Positions 43,792-54,439 of a stretch of 64,000 nt of DNA are shown here, one piece after another. Position 1 is the stretch's first letter. The number at the start of each line of letters is the position of its first letter. Under the pieces are notes generated by a model. The model did no database searches and was not told the origin of the DNA. It worked only from the letters and a program-made list of their open reading frames with translations. The stretch spans positions 52,226 to 116,225 of the forward strand of contig NBAY01000098.1 of NCBI GenBank assembly GCA_002794775.1, read 5' to 3'. Source of the stretch: Porodaedalea pini. Lineage: Eukaryota > Basidiomycota > Agaricomycetes > Hymenochaetales > Hymenochaetaceae. The position numbers and the translations under genes were made by a program.

Positions 43792-44010
43792 TATGGTTTT
43801 TGTTTGTGATGCAGACACGATCACGCGCGTTTCGTGGCTCCTACTTTCCCAATCGATCGATGATCAGACGTTTCTCAAGGAAATTTTCCCTCGTTCTTTC
43901 TGCTTTGGTTTCGACAGAAAAAAAAACCCCTAATTACTATTCTCTTATGAAAAGAAGGAGCAGCGATCGATGCCAATTTATATGTCTAGAAGTGTCTGAT
44001 TCATGCAATA

Positions 44011-44376
44011 GAGCATATTTAGAGCCTTAGCAAGGACTTTAGCAAGGACCTTAGCAAGGATCGACATAGAGACTGCCGAAACCCCATTTGGATACTAATA
44101 TAAGCAGTTGCCGACTATGACCCTCTGAACCTCCTGAATTGTACGCCTTACTCAAGATTTCATACCTTTATTACCATCAAAATAACTGCATTTAAGAGTA
44201 CATTTAATGAAATTTACTTGAGCTCTTATGCAGGAGCTGGAGGGAGGGCAAGGGCAAACTAGAGGGTTTGTGTCGGGTTCATCGGGTTTCTATGCATCAG
44301 TTAGTCTCTCGGCTAATCCACGTCGATCCTTGCTAAGGTTCTTGCTAAAGTCCTTGCTAAGGCTCTAAATACGCTC
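44011..44376. mobile_element. MITE with iterated CTTAGCAAGGA termini (366 bp)
   Basis: The inverted ends of about 60 bp are nearly perfect. Each contains three tandem variants of a 12-bp word (CTTAGCAAGGAC). The outermost bases are GAGC...GCTC with TA on both sides (44009-44010, 44377-44378). The interior is AT-rich without a gene. It interrupts the region that in units A and B runs directly from the kinase promoter into the metacaspase relic. Confidence 0.78.
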
Positions 44377-44555
44377 TAATATCTTCGAAGTTTTATTTTT
44401 CACTCTCGTTCTGTGCCTCCTCCCTTGCCCTCTTCCGCGCAGCCCAACATCCACGCTTCACAAATTGAGGGCTCGCCCCACCATGCTTCGCCTTGATATA
44501 GTTCTCATTTGAAATGTACGAGTACATGCATACAAAAAGGTACAACAATATACGA

Positions 44556-47205
44556 TCAAAAGATGAAGTAGATATTCGTGTCCTGTGCCAACAGTCAGCA
44601 CACAATCAACCAGCGGCTGGTGACAGCGAAAGAGACATACCATAGGATGTGAGCTCGACAGCTGCAGAGGGCCCCGACACCAGTAAGTTCAATAGACAGA
44701 AAAGAGTTGAAGAAAGAAACAGCACCTGCGGCTTCTGGCTGTACTTGCTCCGCAGGATTCCACGAAGGTTGATCAGTAGCTCTTGATATGTCTGCTGAGG
44801 TTGTTGGCCTGATGACCGTAAAGAAAGGTAGATTTAGTCAGCCAGAGGGTTGGGACGTAGGCCACAGCACACATACTGAGAGAACTGATAAATGCCTATG
44901 AACGTCTTGAGTCAGTAGACGGAGCCGTAGACAATACGAGTTGCTTACATAGCTCATAGCGCCCGTCGCACTGCCAGCTTCGACCGTATCTGCACTTGTC
45001 TGCGAGTCTTTGCAGCCGCTCCAGGAAATCTTTATCCATCGCCATTAGTACGCGAACAGACGACAGAGCTTTGAGCACAAAACAGAAAGGACACGCACGG
45101 CATCTGCAGGACTCGTCCTTGTCTGGCGTGCGTATTGCTCTGCTTTCTGGGTATTTCCCGTCGCGGTCTTGAAGAGGCCCATCGCGCCTTTAATTACTCC
45201 CGACATATCCTTCTGAGCGTATGACTTCGCCATGCCGAATAGGCCCTGTCCAACCTCAGCCGCTAGGTTCGGCTCCTTGATTTTTCCCTCCGTGGAATAC
45301 TATAGAAGGCTTAGAATCAGTGGGGTGAAGCCTACAGGAATGGATCTGCGAGCACGAACAATGTAGGGCAAATCTGTGAGCCAAGGAGGCAAAGTCAGTT
45401 TTGGCGCGAAAGAAGCTCACTCTGAAGGAGTTGCGAACCTAATACTGAGCCTGAATGGCACGACTGGAGGATGAAAGTCAGCCAACTTTACGATAGACGT
45501 GAGCAATTTGTGACTTACGTCGAAGATGGAAGTCAACCGACAACCAGCCGGAAGTGGCCGCACCTAAGTACGCCTACATCAGAAGGTAGTTTATGACAGA
45601 ATATGAGGGCAAGATACCATAACATAGTGCAGTTCCTATGAGATCGAGATGTTATCACGCCAATGAGCATTGAGAGAAACATAGATCCATAAAAACTTAC
45701 ATCATCAACGATATGGCCTGCTTGCTCGTAGTCCAGCGGGTAAATAACTGCAAATCGCGTATCAGTCCATGTGTTTTTGTTGAAGAATGGCTAGGCGCAC
45801 CTTCATCATAACCATCGGCCTCGTCGCCATCCAGATCCTTCGTTTGACCCCCATGTCCAGAGTCTGAGGTCAAGGTTAAGATAGAGCGCACAAGGAAAGT
45901 GAATAAAACTATACAGTGAAAGAAGAGGGAGTCGTTCGGATTCGCATCCCGAACAAGCCAGTGCATGGCTTCGATCTAGCAAGTGTAAAAGTTAGCCAGC
46001 TTACCGGAAATAAGATCATCTAGAACGACTGACAATATTCTGTTTTGTAGGAATCTCGCGCGGGTTGCGCGCGTCATCCGTGAGCATTACAATATCGTCC
46101 GAAGAGTAGCCGTGATCTGAAAACCATCAATGATGCTCAATACGCACCGGACGAATATTAAAATCCAGAGACATACCAATCAGAAAACGTCGCACATTCT
46201 GTGCATCATTAATGCACCCCTTAAGCTCCGCGCTCTGTCCGATATAGTTGATACCAATCTAACGATCATACCAATCAACGACTATCCTAGCAAACCAGGA
46301 ATAAACAGTGAACAGGCTTACACAAAGCGCCTTCTTCTTCCCTGTGCATTGAGAGTACTGGAAGTACGGCTGCGAATCGCGGTTGTCCGATCCCTGATAG
46401 TGCGGACCATAATTCTGCGTCTCGTTCGGGGGCATGTGCGGCGGACCGCCTATGTGTTACGACAGTTGAGAAATATACCTATACTATGCAGGTAAATATA
46501 GTAGGAAAAAATGTGCGCACTAGATGTAGGATACGAATTGTAGTTCGGAAGAGGAGGAGGCCCAGTCGGAGGCCCAAAGCTGACAAGGTATTTAGCTCGG
46601 CCTTGAGACACTTGATGTAGAACATTCAGGCTTACGATCCCTGTCCATACCCCTCTCTACTGCTCTCAATCCCGTTATACCCTCCATATCCTCCACCTTG
46701 GCTACCGTACTCACTACATTTATAAATTACAGTGCACTGAACTGCGCCAGACAGAGCACGGGCTTACCTGGACGAATGATAGCTCGGCGGACCGGACGGC
46801 GGCGCGTACGATGGCGCATAACCACCACTCTGGTGATGATGATGGTGACTCGGAGGCGGTCCTTGTGGAGCGCCGTACTGGCTGGGAGGCGGGCCAGGTG
46901 GGGCGTTGAACCCGCCGCCATAACCGAAGCCTCCTCTAATAAACAACGCTCAGCTCTTCCTTGCTTTGTTCCGTATATGAATACAAATTACCCGAAACTG
47001 CACAGGTCAGAACATTAGCATAAACTGAGGAGATGGCATTAGTGAAGCGAACGCACCCTGGAGGGGGGGCAGGAAAGCCTGGCACCTGTTGACCTGGAGG
47101 AGGGCCTGGAGGAGGGCCTGGAGGAGGGCCTAGAGGAGGCCCGTAGCCGCCTTCGCCTTGATGGTGGTGGTGGTGGTGTTGCTGGCCAGGATAGTTGTTC
47201 CACAT
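44556..47205 (-). CDS. type I metacaspase (caspase-like Cys protease)
   Basis: Metacaspases are calcium-dependent Arg/Lys-specific cysteine proteases linked to stress and cell death. ATG is at 47205-47203, with many short GT-AG introns. The N-terminal prodomain is Gly/Pro/His/Gln/Tyr-rich ([18 protein letters not shown], runs of His, [12 protein letters not shown]). The catalytic domain starts KKKALC, then [39 protein letters not shown] with SGHGGQ (catalytic His, split by an intron near 45910), [27 protein letters not shown], and SCHSGSVL (catalytic Cys, own short exon near 45455). It continues [49 protein letters not shown] and LSSSHPM; the last exon ends at TGA 44558-44556. All catalytic motifs are intact. 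It lies upstream of, and on the same strand as, FunK1 copy C. Its 3' half is the source of, or a sister to, the relics at 30.8 and 36.1 kb. Confidence 0.9.
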
Positions 47206-47435
47206 CGATACAGCTCAAGTCAATGATGGTTGAGGCGATTGAGGTAAAAGTAGGGAGTTAACCTGTCCGTACGCACCAACCCAGTACGCCGATCATTGCC
47301 GAGCGCTGTGCAGTTTGATTACCTAATCATAAGGTCGTATTCGCAAAGACATCAAACAGTTCAACTCATTGCGCGCTTACTAACAGAAACACAGAAATAA
47401 AGCTGCTGTGAACTTGAAGAAGGAAGAGAGAGAGA

Positions 47436-47455
47436 GGGGGGGGGGGGGGGGGGGG
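47436..47455 (+). repeat. homopolymer G20
   Basis: Twenty consecutive G follow a GA-rich run, just downstream (3') of the Cys-rich gene on the minus strand. It could form a quadruplex, and it is prone to slippage and assembly error. Confidence 0.9.
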
Positions 47456-47498
47456 AGGGGAGAGACTACGAAGACCACAGGGGTACGAGAACTGTACA

Positions 47499-48319
47499 CT
47501 ACATCGGCTCGTCACGCAATTGCATCGTCGACGCCGCGTCTTGCTCAGCCCTCTCCTGCTCAAGTATCTTCTCTTGCACCTCAGCACGAATTGCATCCAC
47601 AGCCGCTATGAAGCCCGGATCATCCTGATTCTGCACGAACCTGCAGTTCTTGTCGGGACACTGCTCAGACGGCTTGTTGGCGAACGCGAAAATTGTCTCG
47701 TGGCTGAATGCATGGGTGTGAGTCCGAAAGGACGTTTGCATTGAGAAGAAGTAAGCGTACTAGTCTCGACACAATGGTCCATGGTCGTTGTTCTGACTCA
47801 TTGGCCACTGATCTGTCAATTGCGGGGAGCATCTCCGCGGGTGCTTCTTGCTATTGACGCACTCCATTCTTCCGCAGTCCTGTCCCTGTAAATGCATCGA
47901 GGTCAGCCCGTATTCGCCACCTGTCTAAATGAGAAAGTCAACCTTCGTTTCTAACTGTAAAGATAGTCAGAATATTTCTACGTGCTGGTTTTATGCGGAA
48001 TACTCACATGCTCGACGGCACCGCATTTATATATCGTGGTCACACTGTTCACAAAGCTCAGGACAACTACGAATCAGAGTGGGGAGAAATACTGCACTCA
48101 CGAATTGTACTGGCACATAGCTGGAATTGTAACGAGGGGTGCGACGGCAACATCGATGTGAATAGAGCAGAGTAGATAAGACTGCAAATTGAACAACTGA
48201 AGAGAAGGCAGAGCAAAGTGCCAATGTCAAACCAGCCGAGCAAAGACACGCGTTTCCCCTAGCTTGAAGAGGCACCTGGAGCAGACTGCAAAGTGCAAGT
48301 GGAGAGTAACCGAAGCCAT
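47499..48319 (-). CDS. small Cys-rich hypothetical protein (exon structure tentative)
   Basis: I do not recognise a named family. Minus-strand exon candidates share Cys/His pairs reminiscent of small zinc-ribbon-like hypothetical proteins common in agaricomycetes. MASVTLHLHFAVCSRC starts at 48319. CEQCDHDIYKCGAVEHV is near 48020, GQDCGRMECVNSKKHPRRCS near 47880, and EQCPDKNCRFVQNQDD with a Glu/Ala-rich helix follows and ends at 47499. Introns with GTGAG and GTGAGT donors appear to separate them. The start, the number of exons and the frame joins are uncertain. It sits between the metacaspase (same strand) and the Myb/SANT-like gene (opposite strand). Confidence 0.4.
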
Positions 48320-48834
48320 ATCGATACCGAGGATTTCAGCTTTTGCATTGAGTGATCAGTGCCGGAGGCCAGAGCCTGCGCAAGGATCTCAAGCATAGGA
48401 GCGCAACCTCAGCAAACCCAATTCATGCAGTTACATTCGAGCACAGTTTACAAGGAGACACTTCAAATGGGTTCAGACGACCAGAGCTTTAAATGGGGCT
48501 TGAGTAAGTACGGAAAAGGCGCGCAAGAAAAATAAACTGCTCTGAGAACAATCGTGGGAACCTTCCCTTTGCGGCTTCAAACCATCCGCCGCTCTTGCTC
48601 GGGTGTGCTCAACGTCGACGACGAACAAACCAGCGGTCTTGTCTTTTGGTCTTAGCAGGACCCATCGCATTCAACGATTTTCCGGTTCTTGCAGTTTTCT
48701 TCTATTTTTCGGACTTTTCGCAAAATTTGAGTAAGAAACTCCGTTCAAATACAGATTTCACAACACCGACACCCATCGGGACTGATTTTCACAAAAAAAC
48801 TCTACTGCTTTTTCAGCATTACAAAATCGAAATC
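48320..48834. promoter_or_regulatory. divergent intergenic region
   Basis: About 515 bp separate the Cys-rich gene (minus) and the Myb/SANT-like gene (plus). A pyrimidine-rich, T-rich leader precedes the ATG at 48835. No further gene is seen. Confidence 0.45.
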
Positions 48835-50196
48835 ATGGTCGACACGCAATCCTCGAGCTCTGCCGAAGTTGAAGGTTACGTTGCCCCTCCTGTCTCTGTT
48901 CAGTCCGTCCAGTTCGCACCGGTGCCAGACCCAGGGCATGTACAAAGTCCAGCAAACGATAAATCGTCGCGATGGTCGGCGCGGGACGACGTTCAGCTCT
49001 GCGATGCACTCATTGCGCAGAAGAATATGGGCCGAAACCGCGACACGGCGGTATTTACGCTTGATGCGTGGAATGCGGTAGCAGATCAGATGAAAGGCAG
49101 TGAGATTATCAGTGGAGGGGCGCAGAAGACCGTCGCACAGTGCAAGGCACGCTGGCAGCGGGTGAGTCATTTTGATGCGAGTGTTTCGTTCCGCCTCGAA
49201 TGAATGCATTTCCCTTGTTTAGCTCAAGATCGAATATCGTATTGTGAAACATCTGCGACAACAACCAGGCTTCCAATGGGATGAGAATGCACAAATGGTG
49301 ACAGCTCTGGCGGCGACCTGGGATGCCTACGTTGCGGTACGTAACAAACTTTCATTTGTATATCACTACTTACCCGGATGCATACGCAGGAACACCGCGA
49401 CGCGCAGCCTTGGCGTAAGAAGAACTTCCCTGCATATGATCGTGTTGCCTTCCTCATCGAGGATGAACATGGACGTGACGCAGGTGAGGAGGGCTTCAAG
49501 CGCCGCTGGAACGCTTCCACGCAACCTACGCAACACGTACAGGAAGATGAACCTCCGGCGCCGCCTGACGGAGGACCTGCCTCAAGCACTAGTGTATTTT
49601 CACTAAATAGTACGGCTGAACCCACCGCACCATCTATGCCGTTTGCGACGCAGGTCGTCCCAGGAGTTGCGATGGCTATGCCTCTCAATGGAGGGAATAG
49701 TGCCATTCATCAGGTAGCTTCTACGCTCCTTCGATCGGACCTTTGACGTGTGAAACTTGTTTCTTTGTAGTACCGATTCTCCTCGCAGCAGCCGAACTGT
49801 AAACGTGGACAGTCACCAGTCAGCGACCATCAGACGACGACCTCAAAACGCCCCAAGTCCGCCGCCAGTAGCACCACTACCGCCACCTCTCCTCCGCAAA
49901 CGCAGTATGACATTTATGCAAGTTCTTCACCTCCACAAGCGCAACCTTTCACGGCAGGCTCCGTCTCCTATGCTCCCCCCTCTGTATCTGCTTCGGCACC
50001 CGCGACTGTGAGCCGCTTGGCGTTAGCGATCCAATTCGTTGAGGACACTGAAGGTCTCGCGGATATCGACTTCGTTAAGGCCGTGCAGCTATTCCAGCGC
50101 CGCATGGAGGCCGCCGATGCATACCTCGCGATCCAAAGCAAACGCGCACGCTCAATGTACCTACGGGCTGAGCTCGAAGACTTCGCGCGTTCTTAG
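48835..50196 (+). CDS. Myb/SANT-like DNA-binding domain protein
   Basis: Likely a DNA-binding protein of the Myb/SANT-like (Harbinger-related) domain type. Exons 48835-49161, 49223-49336, 49390-49713 and 49771-50196 are each a whole number of codons, giving 396 residues with no lesion. The domain spans about residues 45-170: SSRWSARDDVQLCDALIAQ, DAWNAVADQM, KTVAQCKARWQR, and then FQWDENAQMVTA and DAYVAVEHRDAQPW with Trp spacing typical of the fold. A Ser/Pro/Thr-rich middle follows, with SKRPKS as a possible nuclear signal. A C-terminal helix region (ALAIQFVEDTEGLADIDFV, RMEAADAYLAI) may be for oligomerisation. The start is the first Met after a T/C-rich leader. Such proteins include domesticated transposon partners; whether this one is cannot be told here. 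Confidence 0.85.
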
Positions 50197-51036
50197 GGCG
50201 GCCGTTGAATTATCACCACATTATAGTCAGATAGCCTCGAACCAATTGGGCGTTTTACTTGTGAGTTCATCTCGAGCGCCTAGAGTCCTCATAGCTTAGT
50301 CGTGCTATCCGTCCCACGAACAGTAGTGTTTTCTCTCGCCTGCTCTCTGCAGCCTACGTTCATCGTCATTAGTCTTGGCTTCGAGTCAATCGTAACATTG
50401 TATCACCTTAGGACTCTTTGCTAACTGTTGTATTTCTTGTCCAGCGGTGCCTGTATGATATCATGTCCTTCGCATTTTGCATATCGGCTTGCTGCAACTC
50501 CGTCTACGTATGGGTTTACCATTCAATTGATTCAGTTACACTGGCACTCGGGATCTATTGCATAGATCAGAGCTTGATCAATGGAAGCTATTCTACAGAC
50601 CAATTCCGATCCTAAGTATCAACGTTCTGCGTCTCATGTACTCTCATGTGCTCCTCCGCCTGTTCTAAATCTTGGAGGCCGCGCTGCTTAACGATGTCCG
50701 CAAGAACAAGTATGCGGTCCCGTGATTCGTCGGCCCGGCGCACCGTGACAACACCCCTCTACCATCCCAAGCTCAATACCCATATCTCCAAAGTCTCGTT
50801 TCTATTTCCATCTGAATGCTCCCACCGCGCCGACTCTTTTCGTTACCTTCCTGATCTTGATCACCGGCTCCTGGTATCATGCTACAGTATGCATTCATCC
50901 GTGTGCTATTTTTTCAGTCTCCTTTCTTTGCTCACGGCCATCATTTCGAAGGTCGTGCTAGTATATAAGTACTGGAGCATGTCCCGAAGCGCGAAGCCTG
51001 GAGTTTCTCTCTGCCTTCCTTCCCCTCGACCACGAT
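50197..51036. other. intergenic; no gene supported
   Basis: This is the 3' flank of the Myb/SANT-like gene and the promoter region of the transporter. A 142-residue frame at 50646-51074 lacks recognisable motifs, runs over the transporter start in another frame, and is not credible as a gene. Confidence 0.5.
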
Positions 51037-54000
51037 ATGGCTATCCTCCAAGCATCGTCTGGCGAGGCCGCTAATCGTCGCAGAGCCCTTGCTGGAAAGT
51101 CCGGCTGGGTGAGTTTCGTCCACTCGGTACTTATGCTTTCAATGGCATTGATGGCGTGTATTTGATTTCCTAGGCTGGCCTTGTACATAACCGGCGCGTT
51201 TTCGCTATCACTGTCTTCGCTTCCCTCGGTGGACTGTGAGCTTTGATATCCTCCTTTGGCACTGCGCTCTCACTTACGCCTTATGTTAATGCAGCCTCTA
51301 TGGTAAAGTGTCTTAAAACAATCTGCAGGCCTGCTAACCAATGCCGTATTACTGGATGATCGCCAGGTTACAACCAAGTCAGTATATTCGGATACGCTTG
51401 GAATGCATATCTCCACTAACTCGCATATTTTCTAGGGTGTATTTTCGGGTGTCCTCGGGTTTGTAATCGACCATTCGAACGGCATCCGAAGGATATGAGC
51501 TGACCCTGGGTATTATGTAGAATGTACACCTTCGACCAGCGAATGGGGTCGGCTGTCTCCAATTCCGGGACCAAAGGGTGGCTTGTCTCGATATTGGAGC
51601 TCGGTGCTTGGTTCGGCGTGCTGTGTACCGGCTACCTCGCGGATAAGCTGTCCAGAAAGTACACGATTCTGTTTGGTACGCTCTCTTTCTTCGTAATTTG
51701 AATGTGACATATTAAAGATCACACACTAGCTACCATTGTCTTCTGCGTTGGAGTTATCGTGCAGACGGCGGCTTTCCATCCCTCGTCGATTTTCGGAGGT
51801 GAGTAAAGGCAGCACTCAAAGAAGCTTGTCTGCTTAATGACGGGACTGTAAAGGTCGCTTCATAACCGGACTCGGTGTTGGTTCGCTCAGTATGGCTGTT
51901 CCTCTCTACAAGTAAGCGAAGCGCTTTCCTTCTCCCATCATGTTCAACTTACTATGACTCACCAAAAACATTATCTCAGTGCCGAGCTCGCTCCTCCGGA
52001 AGTGCGCGGTTCTCTCGTCGCCCTTCAGCAGTTGGCCATTGCGTTCGGAATCATGGTCTCCTTCTGGATCGACTATGGGACAAACTTCATTGGCGGTTCT
52101 GGCCCCACGCAGCATGAGGCAGCATGGCGCATCCCACTAGCCCTTCAGCTTGTGCCGGCAATCATATTGGGCACTGGGATATTGTTCATGCCTTACTCTC
52201 CGAGGTGAGCAAGGTCTTTAACGTCAAACCAAGCGTCATAATCTGACGTGAATTTCTCAGATGGCTCGTCAACCAGGGTCGTGACGAAGAAGCCTTGGCA
52301 GTCCTAAGCTCCGCGCGCCGGCTCCCACCAGACTCTGACCTTGTTCAGATAGAATATCTGTATGCGTCTTCTGCCGCTCCTCATCGACTTCCTCTGATCC
52401 ATGGTTTCTAGGGAGATCAAAGCGCAGTACTTGTTTGAAAGGGAGACATCTGAAATTAAGTTTCCTCAATACCAGGATGCTAGTCGGGCTTCGAACTTCA
52501 AACTCGGTGTTTATGACTATCTCAGCCTCCTCCAGTCCAAGAGTAGGTGATCCCTTTCTCATTTATAGCTATCATCTGATTCGCTGCTGCCCAGCTCTAC
52601 TCCTACGCATCGCCATAGGATCTTTGTGAGCTTACACACATCAGTGCGAGTCTTTAGGAGTCTGACAATGATATGTAGAACCATGTTCTTCCAGCAGTGG
52701 ACGGGTGTCAACGCGATTCTCTATTACGCACCGAGCATCTTCAAAAGTCTCGGGTTAACTGGTACTACCACATCATTATTGGCAACCGGTGTAGTTGGAA
52801 TTGTGTATGTATTCGGCTACTTTCCGGTTGTTTTGGGCATATGCCTGACGTATTTTGGTGCACGCAGCATGTTCTTGGCTACGATACCTGCGGTCATCTG
52901 GGTCGACGACTGGGGCAGGAAGCCAGTGCTGTAAGTGTTCTTCGTTATGTGTTTTATGGGCTTGGCAAAAAGCTAATCTTTTGATATAAATAAGCGTTTC
53001 TGGCGCTTTCCTAATGGCAGCGTATGTCCCAAGATGATCGGCATTACTGACGGGTTGCTGACTTATTTCTTAAGCTGCCATATCATCATTGCCGTCCTCA
53101 CCGGTCTCTATCATGACTCGTGGAGTTCGTAAGTAAAACGCATGTCTAATTTCGTATGAATTTTAATGCACTCTTTGGTTAGACATGTGGCTGCCGGATG
53201 GGCTGCGTGTGCACTCATATGGGTTTTCGCAATGGGTAAAGCCGTCAATTGTTATATTAAGCACCCCGTCCACAGGAAACTAATAGTATTTTGCAGGTTT
53301 CGGCTATAGTTGGGGTGAGTGATACTGTTTAAGAGCTCATCTCGGTGCGGCTAACATCGCAAAGGTCCGTGTGCATGGATTCTTGTCGCCGAGATTTGGC
53401 CGTTGAGTATCCGAGGAAAGGGTGTCTCTATTGCTGCTTCGTCCAATTGGGTCAGTATCCACTACTCTTTTGATCGCAGAATACACTGACGTTATGTTTA
53501 GATGAACAACTTCATTGGTAAGGCCTTTAATGACCGGGATGATGATTTTGCTGATTGCCTCTTACTGTATCTCCTTAACTTGTCTCACAGTCGGACAGGT
53601 AGGAATTACTTTATACGCGTGGCGAGTAAAGATATGACCTGAGATTCTGCTTTCAGGTAACGCCGACGATGCTCCAACACCTTGGTTTCGGGACGTTTGT
53701 GTTCTTTGGTGTACGCTCCTTTCATCTATAGTCTAGATCTGCCAACGAAGACCCATTTTCCCTAGGCTTTTTCATTCCTCGGGGGTCTCTTTGTCCTTTT
53801 CTTTGTACGTATCCTGTTTTGCATAACATTTTCTTCATTACCAACATGTATACTGTAGGTTCCAGAGACGAAGGGCCTGACGCTCGAGGAGATGGACGAG
53901 GTCTTCGGCGACGTGAGTGGGAGCTCCGTCGCAGACCAAGAGCGTCTGTTAGCCATCCACAAGCGCATCGGGCTTAGCGCGTATGCACTCGATGGCCCCG

Positions 54001-54068
54001 CAGCCGACGGTGTAGACGATAAAACACGGAACAGTGATGAGAAGATCGACTTGTCACACAATGCTTGA
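51037..54068 (+). CDS. MFS sugar transporter (SP family), intron-rich
   Basis: A plasma-membrane sugar/H+ symporter of the major facilitator superfamily. Start [17 protein letters not shown] at 51037; stop TGA 54066-54068; more than a dozen 50-60-bp introns. Spliced motifs in order: [20 protein letters not shown] (TM1), [32 protein letters not shown] (the D-x5-R/K loop), [19 protein letters not shown] with [32 protein letters not shown] (variant of the PESPR signature), [50 protein letters not shown], and [19 protein letters not shown] near the end. Twelve hydrophobic segments fit. A long acidic C-terminal tail follows. The PESPR motif is changed to PYSPR. The substrate is not deducible. No lesion was found. 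Confidence 0.92.
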
Positions 54069-54439
54069 GCCGAAGAGTACGCTGATGTCCAGGTTTTCTC
54101 TCTTCTGAGACGTTTCATTGTTGTCGCGACATGTATGATATTACGATTTATCTCCCTTCGCCACAGCTCCAAGCAATGTTATCCCATTAATAACGAAAAG
54201 CCCTACGCGAACGAACAAAACGAGGGTTAAACGACAACACCCGCGATCCAAGAAACAATATTTAGTGGGTAAGAAAAACAACCACACACGCGTCGCCGAT
54301 AGTAGGAGCCCCAGTGAAAGTGATACATATGGATGAAAGCGATGCCGCGATGTTAATTTAGGCTGAGAGTTGCGAGTTTAGACAATTGAAATGGGGAGTG
54401 GGGGGCTGGGACAGGACAGGAAAAGTTTGGTGAGGCGGA
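54069..54439. other. convergent 3' intergenic region
   Basis: This region lies between the stops of the transporter (plus) and the RBR ligase (minus). It holds 3' untranslated sequence and nothing else that I recognise. Confidence 0.5.

Noticed and set aside
46950..47205. Gly/Pro repeat region of the metacaspase as a separate collagen-like gene
   Set aside because: It is in frame and on the same strand as the protease exons, and such Pro/Gly/Gln-rich prodomains are normal for type I metacaspases.
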